The notes beneath the pieces are model-generated. The model ran no database searches, was not told where the DNA came from, and was given only the letters and a program-made list of their open reading frames with translations. A stretch of 64,000 bases of DNA from Shewanella sp. MBTL60-112-B2. GTDB taxonomy: Bacteria; Pseudomonadota; Gammaproteobacteria; Enterobacterales; Shewanellaceae. How positions within the stretch are numbered: position 1 is the first letter of the stretch; each line of letters starts with the position of its first letter. The position numbers and the translations under genes are program-made. The stretch covers positions 1 to 64,000 of the forward strand of contig NZ_BPFA01000013.1 of the NCBI RefSeq assembly GCF_019655055.1. The letters are read 5' to 3'. This document shows, piece by piece, positions 51,952-61,386 of this stretch.

Positions 51952-52809
51952 TCAAAGCCGCCTAAAGTCTTTGATAAAATTGGTATAGGCTTTTAGCGCC
52001 TCATCCTTTTTCATCGACTCACCATGCCCTGTATCAGCAAGTATGGTTAAAGTTTTGTTTGCGCTAGCTGATGCATCATAAAGCGCTTGAGAAAATTCAA
52101 TAGGCGTCGTTGAATCATCATCTCCTACCAGCAACAACAGTGGCGCATGATAATGTTTAACTAACTCAATATTATCGATTGTTGTTAACTCAGTCGCTAC
52201 TGTAACTGTTGAGAACAGTTTGCTCCAGCTTGGCACAACATTGTCGACTAATTCAGGGACCGAGCTAATAGCACCGTCTAAAACTAACGCATCAATGCCT
52301 CGTTGATTAGCGGTATAGCTAGCGAGTAAAGACCCCATCGACAAACCATGAATCACTGTAGGAAGAGTAGAAGGAAGGTTATCAGTAGCGAAGTCAAATA
52401 CGGCGAGAGCATCTATTTGCATATCCTTCACGGTTAACGCTTCTTTTTTTTCACTGACCCCAGTGCCACGATAATCAAACCAGATAACGTTGACGGGTAA
52501 TGAGGCAAACTTCCTGAGGATCCCTGATGAAGTGCTAATTTTCATACCGCTACCACCAAAAAATATTAGGTTTGCAAGGGCCTCTTCATGCAATAGCTGA
52601 ATTCCTTTTAGTGTTAAGCCATCATGGGTGGTCAGTGATACGGCAGTGACTTCAATAGCCGCATCACTTAAGGTTAACTCAGACTTTATTGCGGCTAAAT
52701 TCAGATTTTTTTCGACAACATCATCTTGATAAATAAATGTATCTGGCGTGATATTGATGGAGCAACCCGTTAGCAATAGCATTGCTAAAAATGAAAAAGC
52801 TTTAGTCAT
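51952..52809 (-). CDS. Lipoprotein alpha/beta hydrolase
   Basis: A 285-residue envelope hydrolase. The signal peptide ends in the lipobox LLTGC with Cys 16. The alpha/beta hydrolase triad is visible: nucleophile Ser 157 in HGLSMGS, Asp about 231 in LLVGDDDSTTP, His about 262 in DTGHGES. An oxyanion-type HG-like segment (LIFFGGSGMK) and the DYRGTGVSEKK loop are typical of the YsxC/BEM46-like branch. Substrate unknown. It is monocistronic. Confidence 0.82.
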   Translation of the reverse strand: MTKAFSFLAMLLLTGCSINITPDTFIYQDDVVEKNLNLAAIKSELTLSDAAIEVTAVSLTTHDGLTLKGIQLLHEEALANLIFFGGSGMKISTSSGILRKFASLPVNVIWFDYRGTGVSEKKEALTVKDMQIDALAVFDFATDNLPSTLPTVIHGLSMGSLLASYTANQRGIDALVLDGAISSVPELVDNVVPSWSKLFSTVTVATELTTIDNIELVKHYHAPLLLLVGDDDSTTPIEFSQALYDASASANKTLTILADTGHGESMKKDEALKAYTNFIKDFRRL

Positions 52810-53127
52810 AAAACATTCCTTGTTTATGTAAATCCAAACACTCGCTATGAGCCCGTATACGTCAAACCTAACACTGTGGTTGAGTCCATCTATTCACAAC
52901 CTTAATTCATAATCAAGTCATTACTAATATTATGAGGACTCTTCAAGTTCATCTAACTTTCAAAGTTTATTCAGTCGTCACTTTAGCGCCCAGCGAGAGT
53001 AAAACTCACAAAGAGCTGGCATAGCCTCGCCCTACCTCTCATCTTATCTTCAAGGCTTTTTCACTAACGCCTAGTGCCGTGGTATATTAGCGCCCATATT
53101 CATTCAGGTAGTTAAAAAGGTCATTTA
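52810..53127. other. Divergent region before mtnN
   Basis: 318 bases between the hydrolase lipoprotein gene (minus) and mtnN (plus). Both promoters must be here. I see no repeat, hairpin with T-run or small gene that can be supported. Confidence 0.4.
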
Positions 53128-53820
53128 ATGAAAATCGGTATTATTGGCGCTATGGAGCCAGAAGTTGCACACTTAATTGAGTCGATGGCAAACCCAAGCT
53201 CTACCACCATCGCCGGTATCGAGTTTGTTGCAGGTCAGCTTGCGGGTAAGGAAGTTATCGTCACTCGCTCTGGTATTGGTAAAGTCACTGCCAGTGTTGC
53301 GACTACGCTACTTATCGAAAAGTATGCACCTGATACAATTATTAACACAGGTTCTGCTGGCGGCTTCGTCGACGCTCTAGCCATTGGCGATATCGTGATT
53401 TCATCTGAAGTGCGTCACCACGATGTTGACGTGACGGCTTTCGGTTATGAGATCGGTCAGATGGCGCAGCAACCTGCAGCGTTTATTCCTGACGCTAAGC
53501 TTGTGAGCGCTGCGCAAAAAGCAGTTGCGAGCCTAGGCGAAGTTAAGGCTATCGAAGGCCTAATCTGTACTGGCGATAGCTTTATTTGCGATCCTGTGCG
53601 CACTAAGACCATGCTTGAGAACTTCCCAACTATGGCTGCTTGTGAGATGGAAGGTGCAGCAATTGCTCAGGTTTGTCATCAGTTTGGCGTACCGTTTGTG
53701 GTTATCCGCTCACTGTCAGATAATGCTAACAACGACTCACCAGTAGATTTTGACGAGTATATTGTTAAAGCGGGTCATCACTCGGCGTTGATGGTTATCG
53801 CACTACTTGAGCAACTTTAA
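53128..53820 (+). CDS. mtnN: 5'-methylthioadenosine/S-adenosylhomocysteine nucleosidase
   Basis: Hydrolyses MTA and SAH, recycling by-products of polyamine synthesis, methylation and autoinducer-2 formation. The N-terminal [13 protein letters not shown] with catalytic Glu 12, [10 protein letters not shown], the substrate motif [10 protein letters not shown], and RSLSDNAN with the catalytic Asp near 197 match E. coli MtnN (Pfs). Length 230 is standard. AAGG precedes the ATG. cobD follows 86 bases downstream. Confidence 0.97.
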   Translation: MKIGIIGAMEPEVAHLIESMANPSSTTIAGIEFVAGQLAGKEVIVTRSGIGKVTASVATTLLIEKYAPDTIINTGSAGGFVDALAIGDIVISSEVRHHDVDVTAFGYEIGQMAQQPAAFIPDAKLVSAAQKAVASLGEVKAIEGLICTGDSFICDPVRTKTMLENFPTMAACEMEGAAIAQVCHQFGVPFVVIRSLSDNANNDSPVDFDEYIVKAGHHSALMVIALLEQL

Positions 53821-53905
53821 ACTAAATAGTTTCTCCCTCTGACTTAACTCTCTGTTCAAGTAACTGTTTTAAGTAAAGAGTGCAACACAAGGAAAGCGCG
53901 ACATT

Positions 53906-54886
53906 ATGGTTCCAGAGTTTACTAAAATCTTCTCTCAAGATAGTCAGCTTTACATTGGAGCCTTGGTGTTATTGGTGGCCGTTTTATTGGCACGAATCGC
54001 CCCATTGCCGCGCAGCCTACAGCCACTTGAGTGGTTATCTCAAGTGGCTAAAAACCTAAGTGCTAAAGCGAACCATGTTGACCGCGCGCCTTCGCAGCAG
54101 TTAATCGCAGGCACCTTAGCTATGTTGCTACTTATCATCCCCTTTTGGGCGGTGATTAGCTTCTTAATCGAATTGGCTGAATTCCCCTGGTTCTTCGAGA
54201 CCATCATTATCTACCTTTGTTTGCAAGACGATCATTTTAGGTATATTGCCAACGAAACGGCTATCGCTTTAAAACGCGATAATAAGCCCCGAGCTCGTAG
54301 CTTATTGCAGCCTTGGTTAACCCGCAGCACAGTGTCGCTTTCCAATGTAGGTTTGTGTAAGGCTGCCATAGAAAGGCTGTCAACCACCTCAACATATGGC
54401 ACGGTTTCGGCCATCTTGTTTTACGCTATCGGCGGTGTGCCTCTGCTTATCGTCGCCAGAATGATTAAACAGCTCGAGTCCTGCTGGCCAGTCTATAATC
54501 CTGCGTTTCATTTTTTTGGTATGCCCGTCTATGCCTTGAGCACCCTGTTCCACTTTCTTCCGGCAAAATTATGGAATTTAAGCCTAGCAATCCAAGGTGG
54601 CCCTAAAAGCCTCGCTACGCTGTTTTTCCCAAAAGTAAATGCAACTCCCTTAAACGAATATCAAACCTGCGAAGTTGTCGCCAGCGCATTGAGTATCGAA
54701 CTTGGTGGGCCAGTTAAGTTTAAACAGACTCAGGTAGACATGCCTAAGATCACTTATGGAGATCTTCCCGATGAGCAGTCCCTTCTCAGAGCGATAAAAC
54801 TCAACTCCATTGCCTTTAGCCTATGGGCACTGGCTATCATTATCTTACCCACTATTTGGGGACTTTTACGAGTGATGCAGGGCTAG
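53906..54886 (+). CDS. cobD: CobD/CbiB-like membrane protein
   Basis: A 326-residue membrane protein with five to six helices. The family core is recognisable: DNKPRARSLLQPWLTRST, then KAAIERLSTTSTYG (matching the CobD EslaEN-type motif loosely), FYAIGGVPLL and NPAFHFFGMPVYALSTL. CobD/CbiB makes adenosylcobinamide phosphate in cobalamin synthesis or salvage; no other cobalamin genes adjoin it. Because the EN and ARLDD residues of true CobD are changed, an AmpE-like or regulatory role is also possible. Confidence 0.7.
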   Translation: MVPEFTKIFSQDSQLYIGALVLLVAVLLARIAPLPRSLQPLEWLSQVAKNLSAKANHVDRAPSQQLIAGTLAMLLLIIPFWAVISFLIELAEFPWFFETIIIYLCLQDDHFRYIANETAIALKRDNKPRARSLLQPWLTRSTVSLSNVGLCKAAIERLSTTSTYGTVSAILFYAIGGVPLLIVARMIKQLESCWPVYNPAFHFFGMPVYALSTLFHFLPAKLWNLSLAIQGGPKSLATLFFPKVNATPLNEYQTCEVVASALSIELGGPVKFKQTQVDMPKITYGDLPDEQSLLRAIKLNSIAFSLWALAIIILPTIWGLLRVMQG

Positions 54887-55040
54887 CTAAGTGTTATAAA
54901 CAGTCGGTGTTGAATTCTATTTAACAATGTCATTTTAGCGCTGCTTATTTGTCCATAGGATTGTAATCATCTTGTATAAATTATTGGCATTGGTATTATC
55001 CCTAAAACTCTTGTGTTGACTCGTTTAAGGGCTGAATCCA

Positions 55041-55430
55041 TTGTTCGATAATATCCATGTTTCGCTAACTACGCCTGCCTTGCTCTTTCCGGCAATCTCT
55101 TTGCTATTACTGGCTTATACCAACCGTTTTTTTGCTTTAGCGGCACTTATTCGTAACTTGAGTAATGATGGTAAACCAATTCATAACAGCCAGTTAAAGA
55201 ATCTTCGTCAAAGGATCAGCATCATTAGGCGCATGCAGGAATCTGGCGCTTTAAGCTTCGCTCTATGCGTGTTATGTATGATTTTTATCTACATTGGCTT
55301 TAACAAGGTGGGCGCTTTTATTTTTGGTTGCAGCCTATTTTTACTGCTCTATTCATTATTACTATCGGTTATTGAGATCCGTATTTCGGTCGACGCCCTC
55401 AACATTCACCTTGAAGAGATGGATAAATGA
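55041..55430 (+). CDS. DUF2721 membrane protein
   Basis: A 129-residue inner-membrane protein of the DUF2721 family: TPALLFPAISLLLLAYTNRFFALA forms the first helix, a charged loop with RNLSNDGKPIHN and QLKNLRQRISIIRRMQESGA follows, and two further helices end near 118. Function unknown. The start is TTG at 55041 with AAGG ten bases upstream; no ATG is available before the first helix. Its stop overlaps the next gene's ATG by four bases. Confidence 0.75.
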   Translation: MFDNIHVSLTTPALLFPAISLLLLAYTNRFFALAALIRNLSNDGKPIHNSQLKNLRQRISIIRRMQESGALSFALCVLCMIFIYIGFNKVGAFIFGCSLFLLLYSLLLSVIEIRISVDALNIHLEEMDK

Positions 55431-56050
55431 TCGACTGGATCTACTTCTTTGACTTGTGTGGTACCGCGGTATTTGCACTTTCAGGTGCATTAGCCGCTGG
55501 CAGACACAAGATGGACCCTTTTGGGGTGCTAGTGTTAGCTTCAGTTACCGCTATCGGTGGCGGTAGCATTCGCGACGCCCTGTTAGGCACCACTCCTGTT
55601 TTTTGGATCCAAGACCATAATTACATCACGGTTATTTTAGTCACCGTGGCTTTAACCTTTATTTTTGTCCGTAAACCTAAACGAGTCCCCCGCTATATTT
55701 TGCCTGTGGCCGATGCCCTAGGTTTAGCGCTTTTTACTGTGATTGGTGTAGAAAAAGCGCTAAATTTAGAGCTCAATGGCATGACAGCCGTCGTGATGGG
55801 GTTAATCACTGGCGTTGGCGGTGGTATTATTCGTGACTTACTCTGCCAGCAAGTACCTATGGTACTGCGCACTGAGATCTACGCCACCGCTTCAATAATG
55901 GGGGGGATCTGTTACACCATTAGCCTTCATTGGGGAGCGGCCGATATGTTTGCCTTATTATTTGCAATGAGTACTGCACTCGTGATTAGATTAGCCGCTA
56001 TTCGTTGGCACTTATCGTTACCCGCTTTTGATTTAAAGACACCACAATAA
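55427..56050 (+). CDS. TRIC-type (UPF0126) membrane protein
   Basis: A 207-residue inner-membrane protein with about seven helices in two inverted repeats. Each repeat carries a GGG-x-x-RD motif (AIGGGSIRDALLGTTP and GVGGGIIRDLLCQQVP), diagnostic of the UPF0126/TRIC cation channel family (YadS/YicG-like). Bacterial members are proposed to pass K+ or glycine. It overlaps DUF2721 by four bases upstream, and its stop overlaps the next ATG (TAATG). Confidence 0.88.
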   Translation: MIDWIYFFDLCGTAVFALSGALAAGRHKMDPFGVLVLASVTAIGGGSIRDALLGTTPVFWIQDHNYITVILVTVALTFIFVRKPKRVPRYILPVADALGLALFTVIGVEKALNLELNGMTAVVMGLITGVGGGIIRDLLCQQVPMVLRTEIYATASIMGGICYTISLHWGAADMFALLFAMSTALVIRLAAIRWHLSLPAFDLKTPQ

Positions 56051-56529
56051 TGAGATTAGCTTTATTTAGTTTTTTACTTGTACTCTTTAGCTTTCCGGCT
56101 CTCGCTAATATCGGCGATATGCCTAAAGAGCAGCAGCTCGCGATTAAATATATTCAAGCGCTAACTCATCAAGACTATTCAAGCCTAAGTGGTTTTTATA
56201 ATCGTGACAGTGTGTTTAACGACCGGACCGCCGGACGTAAATACACCGGCAGACGCCATATTCTCCAATTCTTGAAACGCGCTCATCGTGGTGTACTCGA
56301 ATATAACTTTAATATCGAGCATATGTTTAACTCTGGCTCCTTAGTCGTGCTTATCGGTAACTACCGCTACAAAGGACCGGGGGAGCTCTTTGGTAAGCCT
56401 GGACGCATTATTGACATCGCCATTCCCGGTGTGACGACACTGCGCTTAGATATGACTCATGAAAGAGTTAAAGAACATCAAGATTTGATGGATTATCAAA
56501 CCATGTCAGATCAACTCTCCGTTCAGTAA
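56050..56529 (+). CDS. Exported NTF2/SnoaL-like protein
   Basis: A 159-residue protein with a signal peptide (MRLALFSFLLVLFSFPALA). The mature chain matches the NTF2-like fold: helix EQQLAIKYIQALTHQDYSSL, then FYNRDSVFNDRT, RRHILQFLKRAH and the beta strands SLVVLIGNYRYKGPG. Such periplasmic members lack a known function; the catalytic residues of ketosteroid isomerases are not obvious. It is the last gene of the DUF2721-TRIC-NTF2 unit. Confidence 0.6.
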   Translation: MRLALFSFLLVLFSFPALANIGDMPKEQQLAIKYIQALTHQDYSSLSGFYNRDSVFNDRTAGRKYTGRRHILQFLKRAHRGVLEYNFNIEHMFNSGSLVVLIGNYRYKGPGELFGKPGRIIDIAIPGVTTLRLDMTHERVKEHQDLMDYQTMSDQLSVQ

Positions 56530-56683
56530 TCGCCAAACCAGCTTAAAGCGCTAAACAGCAATGCAGCAATCGCAAGCTTATAGCCATTACTAATCTACCT
56601 AGTTCACAAATTCACCCTACTACAGGAAACTTTTTCTCACTTACGTGTCAAAGTATTAAGTACCTTATCTGTAGTAGGTTGTT

Positions 56684-57094
56684 ATGAGTTTTAATAACGC
56701 GCTTCGCTCTTTGATTATCTTTTCCACGCTAGCTGCTGTCTCTACTTTTGCTCTCGACCAACCTATCGTGGTCTCTTTTGCCGATCAGCCTATTAATAAG
56801 TTCAATCAGAAACTTGAGCTTGCTCAGCAACAACAACGCAGCTGGAGTCAGTTGCCAGAGTCGATTTCCGCCCACTATGCAGGCAGCAGTTTTCAGCTAG
56901 CCAAAGTCAAGAAGTACCAAGGCAAAGTAGTGACTTATAATGTCAGTGGTGCCAGTGAGCAGCATCCTAAAATGCTATTGATCCTATCGATGGAAAAGCA
57001 GAAAAATCGTTGGAAGTTAGATGCGGCGAGATTAACTTGGCAATGTAAAAACGGCCTGCACTTTGGTACAGACCGTTGTTCGGATAACCACTAG
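56684..57094 (+). CDS. Small secreted protein of unknown function
   Basis: A 136-residue exported protein. The N-terminus (LRSLIIFSTLAAVSTFALDQ) is a signal peptide. The mature part is basic and ends in a small cysteine pair (WQCKNGLHFGTDRCSDNH), suggesting a disulphide-closed C-terminus. Not recognised as a known family. It has no close operon partner: 154 bases separate it from the NTF2-like gene. It is convergent with tyrS. Confidence 0.55.
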   Translation: MSFNNALRSLIIFSTLAAVSTFALDQPIVVSFADQPINKFNQKLELAQQQQRSWSQLPESISAHYAGSSFQLAKVKKYQGKVVTYNVSGASEQHPKMLLILSMEKQKNRWKLDAARLTWQCKNGLHFGTDRCSDNH

Positions 57095-57159
57095 CCGTTT
57101 AGGCTTAGTCGCTAGTGCTTAAGCTCTCTGACTGAAACTCAAGAGTTAAGCTGGGCAGC

Positions 57160-58356
57160 TTAAACTAAGGTGATCTTAGCGAATTTGCGCTTACCCACTT
57201 GGAATACCGCAGTGATACCTGCGTTTAATTGTAAGCGAGTATCTTCTATCTTATCGCCATCAATCTTAGCCGCACCTTGCTTAATCATACGCATAGCATC
57301 AGATGTAGAGTTCACTAAGCCTGCTTCTTTTAGCAAGTTAGCAATCGCAATACCTTCACCAGCAGCAATTTCTAACTCTTCAATATCGCTAGGGATTGCA
57401 CCTTTTTGGAAGCGGTTGATAAACTCATTGTGTGCAGCTTCTGCCGCAGCTTCGTCATGGAAGCGTGCAATGATCTCTTTCGCTAGTGCGATTTTCACAT
57501 CACGTGGGTTAGCACCTGCTTCTACGTCAGCTTTAAACTGCTCAATCTCGCTCAATGGACGGAAAGACAGTAGCTCGAAGTAACGCCACATCAAATCATC
57601 AGAGATTGACATGATCTTACCGAACATCTCACCAGCAGGCTCACTCACACCAATGTAGTTGTGAGCAGACTTAGACATCTTCTTAACACCGTCTAAGCCT
57701 TCAAGCAGTGGCATCATGATCACTGTTTGTGGCTTCTGGCCTGCAGACTTTTGCAGTTCACGACCCATTAGAAGGTTGAACTTCTGATCGGTACCACCTA
57801 GTTCAACGTCAGCCTCTAGTGCAACTGAGTCGTAACCTTGTAGCAATGGATACATGAATTCATGAATAGCAATTGACTGACCAGAACCGTAACGCTTCTT
57901 AAAGTCGTCACGCTCCATCATACGTGCAACGGTTTGCTGTGAAGCAAGACGGATCATGCCTGCGGCGCCGAGAGGCTCTAGCCAAGTAGAGTTAAACTCG
58001 ATACGGGTCTTAGCAGGATCTAAAATCTTATAAACCTGCTGTTTATAAGTTTCAGCATTGGCAAGCACCTGTTCACGAGTTAAAGGTGGACGAGTGCTGT
58101 TCTTGCCACTAGGGTCACCGACCATACCAGTGAAGTCACCAATCAAGAAGATCACTTCATGACCTAGCTCTTGGAAAGTACGCATCTTGTTCAAAATAAC
58201 CGTGTGGCCAAGATGAATATCAGGTGCGGTTGGGTCAGCGCCAAGTTTAATTTTTAACGGGCGACCTTCTTTCAACTTCTCCAGTAGATCCGCTTCGAGT
58301 AAAATCTCGTCGGTGCCACGTCTTATTTCTGCTAATGCTTGCTCTAAATCAGCCAT
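57160..58356 (-). CDS. tyrS: Tyrosyl-tRNA synthetase
   Basis: Charges tRNA-Tyr. The class I HIGH-like motif is [18 protein letters not shown], and the KMSKS motif is present as KKMSKS after LEGLDGV. The S4-type RNA-binding tail ([20 protein letters not shown]) ends the protein. The start at 58356 follows AGGAG after 11 bases; an upstream in-frame Met at 58425 would add an unusual hydrophobic extension. Product about 398 residues, the length of the enteric TyrS2/TyrZ-like form. It is divergent from the endopeptidase gene. Confidence 0.95.
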   Translation of the reverse strand: MADLEQALAEIRRGTDEILLEADLLEKLKEGRPLKIKLGADPTAPDIHLGHTVILNKMRTFQELGHEVIFLIGDFTGMVGDPSGKNSTRPPLTREQVLANAETYKQQVYKILDPAKTRIEFNSTWLEPLGAAGMIRLASQQTVARMMERDDFKKRYGSGQSIAIHEFMYPLLQGYDSVALEADVELGGTDQKFNLLMGRELQKSAGQKPQTVIMMPLLEGLDGVKKMSKSAHNYIGVSEPAGEMFGKIMSISDDLMWRYFELLSFRPLSEIEQFKADVEAGANPRDVKIALAKEIIARFHDEAAAEAAHNEFINRFQKGAIPSDIEELEIAAGEGIAIANLLKEAGLVNSTSDAMRMIKQGAAKIDGDKIEDTRLQLNAGITAVFQVGKRKFAKITLV

Positions 58357-58468
58357 ATCGGCGGTTACTCCTGGGAGCCTAATCAAAAAAATATGGGCAC
58401 TCATGTTACTTGTTAGCAAGCACAAATGAAAGTGTGTACACTAAAGGGATCACTAAGAAAGGGCTAAT

Positions 58469-59899
58469 TTGGTATCAAGGTCAATGGGAAAGGTTATAAC
58501 TTTATTTAAATTACTGCCGAAATTACATCAAATGCTCTTGTGCGGTCTATTTTTTGTCACGTTAATTATTATCTTAATGCCATCGGATAACGTGCAAGCA
58601 TCCAAACAAACGCCATCAGCCAACGGTGAATATGACGTTAATACCCGTTATAGCGTGCCGTTAGCTTTTAGAACTCCCACGGCTCCGGCGGCAGAATTAA
58701 GTGACACAAATCCAGAGCATCGTAAACGTCCAGCTCAACTTGCGCCGGCATCAAGCAAAACTACTGAGCAGGATCCACAACAAGTGAAGCCTGAACCCAG
58801 TGTAGTTGCAGCGAAAAAACTCAATGAAAAACGTTTTCAAGTTAAAAGTGGCGACACCTTAGCGGCGCTATTTGAACGCGCAGGCCTTAGCGCTAAAGAT
58901 GTCTATGATGTCACCCAACTGCCTAAAGCGAAAAAGAATCTATTAAAAATTATGCCCGGCGATAACTTAGTTATCGCTAAGAGCGAAGATGGAAAACTGG
59001 TTCAGCTTAGATATCATCTCGACAAAATTACCACGCTTATCGTTGATAACGGCGAAAATGGCTATCAAGAGTCAATCGTTAAGAAAACCGTTGAAGCTCG
59101 CTCTAAATTTGCCAACGCCACTATTGAAAATAACTTTTGGAACGCCGGGGTAAATGCAGGACTGACACCAAACCAAATCATGCAACTGGCCACCATTTTT
59201 GGCTGGGATATCGACTTTGCCTTAGATCTGCGAAAAGGCGATCAATTTGCGATGATATTTGAAGAAGAGTACGCCGATGGTGTTTTCTTAAAAAACGGTA
59301 ATATCCTCGCAGCTGAATTTACCAATCAGGGCGACCGTTACACCGCGGTTCGTTATAAAGATGGTAACTACTATTCAGAAGAGGGCCGCAGCATGCGTAA
59401 AGCCTTCTTACGCTCGCCAGTTGACTTTAAATATGTGAGTTCAAGCTTTAACCCACGTAGACTTCACCCGGTAACGGGCCAAGTTAAAGCCCATCGTGGT
59501 GTTGACTATGTGGCAGCCGTTGGTACACCAATTAAGGCCGCTGGTAATGGCCGAGTCATCAAGTCTAGCTATAACCAATACAATGGTAACTACGTGTTTA
59601 TTAAGCACAACGATACCTATACCACTAAGTACCTGCACTTGACTAAACGTAAGGTAAAGACCGGACAATCTGTTAAACAGGGGCAGATTATTGGTACCCT
59701 TGGCTCTACAGGCCGAGTTACGGGTCCGCACCTACACTATGAATTCATCGTCAATGGCGTACACCGTAATCCTCGCACCATCAAGCTGCCAAAATCTGAG
59801 CCTATTGCAAGCAAAGAGAAAGCCCAGTTTGCTAAGCTTAGTGCAACAATGATGGCTGAACTTGAACATAACAAACAGGTGCAGATCGCAGCGCAATAG
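58469..59899 (+). CDS. mepM: Murein DD-endopeptidase of the MepM (M23) type
   Basis: Cell-wall hydrolase that cuts peptide cross-links so that new strands can be inserted. A single N-terminal helix (LLCGLFFVTLIIILM) anchors it. A LysM/OapA domain follows (RFQVKSGDTLAALFERAGL). The M23 domain carries the Zn ligands: HRGVDY, then GPHLHYEF. Length 476 is near E. coli MepM (440). The start may be the TTG at 58469 (AAAGGG five bases upstream) or the ATG at 58484 (site only three bases away). It is divergent from tyrS and upstream of anmK, as in enterics. Confidence 0.92.
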   Translation: MVSRSMGKVITLFKLLPKLHQMLLCGLFFVTLIIILMPSDNVQASKQTPSANGEYDVNTRYSVPLAFRTPTAPAAELSDTNPEHRKRPAQLAPASSKTTEQDPQQVKPEPSVVAAKKLNEKRFQVKSGDTLAALFERAGLSAKDVYDVTQLPKAKKNLLKIMPGDNLVIAKSEDGKLVQLRYHLDKITTLIVDNGENGYQESIVKKTVEARSKFANATIENNFWNAGVNAGLTPNQIMQLATIFGWDIDFALDLRKGDQFAMIFEEEYADGVFLKNGNILAAEFTNQGDRYTAVRYKDGNYYSEEGRSMRKAFLRSPVDFKYVSSSFNPRRLHPVTGQVKAHRGVDYVAAVGTPIKAAGNGRVIKSSYNQYNGNYVFIKHNDTYTTKYLHLTKRKVKTGQSVKQGQIIGTLGSTGRVTGPHLHYEFIVNGVHRNPRTIKLPKSEPIASKEKAQFAKLSATMMAELEHNKQVQIAAQ

Positions 59900-59948
59900 C
59901 GCTGTATTTACTCGGTGCGATTTATAGGGTCTTTATAGGTTTAATGCC

Positions 59949-61058
59949 ATGAATAACAGTTATTACGTAGGCTTAATGTCAGGCACCAGCATGGACGGTG
60001 TCGATGCGGTTCTAGTTAGCTTTGAAGGCGAGAAACCAAGTCTTATCGCCTTTCATACAGAGGAACTTCCAAAAGCGCTATTAAGCAGCTTGCAAAAGCT
60101 TTGCTTGCCGGGAAATGATGAGATAAACCGTCTCGGTCACTTAGATCGCAGCATGGGCAAGCTCTTCGCCAAAGCGGTCAACGCCCTGTTGGCAGCAGCC
60201 AATATCGAAAAATCACAAGTCATAGCTATTGGCAGCCATGGCCAAACCGTACGTCATATGCCTAACCTTGAGATGGGCTTTACCCTACAGATTGGCGATC
60301 CCAACACCATTGCCGTTGAGACGGGTATCGATGTTATTGCCGACTTTAGACGCAAAGATATCGCTCTTGGTGGCCAAGGTGCCCCGCTAGTTCCCGCTTT
60401 TCATCAGCATGTATTTGCCAGCCCTAACCACAAACGCATCATCCTTAATATTGGCGGCATTGCCAATGTGACCTACCTGCCAGGTAATAATGAGGATGTC
60501 ACAGGTTTTGATACCGGACCTGGAAATGGATTAAGTGATGCGTGGATCCAACATCAGTTAAGTCAGCCCTATGACAAGGATGGCGCCTGGGCAAAATCCG
60601 GCACAACAGATCAAAAAATGTTGCAGCACCTGCTGTCACACCCTTATTTTGCTCTCGCCGCGCCAAAGAGCACAGGTCGAGAACTTTTCAATCAAGCTTG
60701 GGCTGAGCAGCAGCTATCGGAATTTGGCTACTTAAGTGAAGCTGATATTCAATCTACCCTCCTCGACTTAACCTGCTACAGCATAGCCAACGATGCACTT
60801 AAGTTATCGGAAAATGGTGAACTATATGTATGTGGTGGTGGCGCCTACAACAGTGAGTTAATGCACCGATTACACAAACTCCTGCCTAACTATAAGGTGG
60901 TGACAACCTCAGAGCTTGGTATGGACCCGCAGTGGGTCGAAGGGATTGCATTTGCCTGGTTGGCAATGCGCTATCATCAAGGTCTACCTGGTAACCTGCC
61001 GGCGGTAACCGGCGCTTCAAGAGAAGCCATCCTAGGCTCTTTCTACCCAGCCAACTAA
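59949..61058 (+). CDS. anmK: Anhydro-N-acetylmuramic acid kinase
   Basis: Opens and phosphorylates 1,6-anhydroMurNAc released by lytic transglycosylases, a cell-wall recycling step. The sequence starts [19 protein letters not shown] and contains [56 protein letters not shown] and [15 protein letters not shown], all typical. Length 369 equals E. coli AnmK. It lies 49 bases after mepM and may share its transcript. Confidence 0.97.
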   Translation: MNNSYYVGLMSGTSMDGVDAVLVSFEGEKPSLIAFHTEELPKALLSSLQKLCLPGNDEINRLGHLDRSMGKLFAKAVNALLAAANIEKSQVIAIGSHGQTVRHMPNLEMGFTLQIGDPNTIAVETGIDVIADFRRKDIALGGQGAPLVPAFHQHVFASPNHKRIILNIGGIANVTYLPGNNEDVTGFDTGPGNGLSDAWIQHQLSQPYDKDGAWAKSGTTDQKMLQHLLSHPYFALAAPKSTGRELFNQAWAEQQLSEFGYLSEADIQSTLLDLTCYSIANDALKLSENGELYVCGGGAYNSELMHRLHKLLPNYKVVTTSELGMDPQWVEGIAFAWLAMRYHQGLPGNLPAVTGASREAILGSFYPAN

Positions 61059-61074
61059 TCATCATTAGCCAGTA

Positions 61075-61386
61075 ATATTCAATACTACTGGCTAACCTTG
61101 TGGCTTAACATCCAGCTCAAGCCTAACGATAAACCCTAACGATAAACCCTAACGATAAACCAATCTAGTACAGCAACTTATGCTGTAGCCTAATCACATC
61201 ACGTTTGTAATTTTGCGATAACGTCATCAGTTGGCTATTACGATATTCGATACTACTGGCTAACCCTGTGGCTTAACATCCAGCTCAAGCCTAACGATAA
61301 ACCCTAACGATAAACCAATCTAGTACAGCAACTTATGCTGTAGCCTAATCACATCACGTTTGTAATTTTGCGATAACGTCATCAGT
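61075..61386. repeat. Tandem direct duplication of a ~0.15 kb segment
   Basis: Copy A spans 61075-61231 (157 bases) and copy B 61243-61386 (144 bases), separated by 11 bases. I see two substitutions and a length difference due to a 13-base unit (TAACGATAAACCC) present three times in A and twice in B. Copy B includes the last 22 codons of the minus-strand regulator gene, so copy A carries a dead duplicate of its 3' end. Confidence 0.95.
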
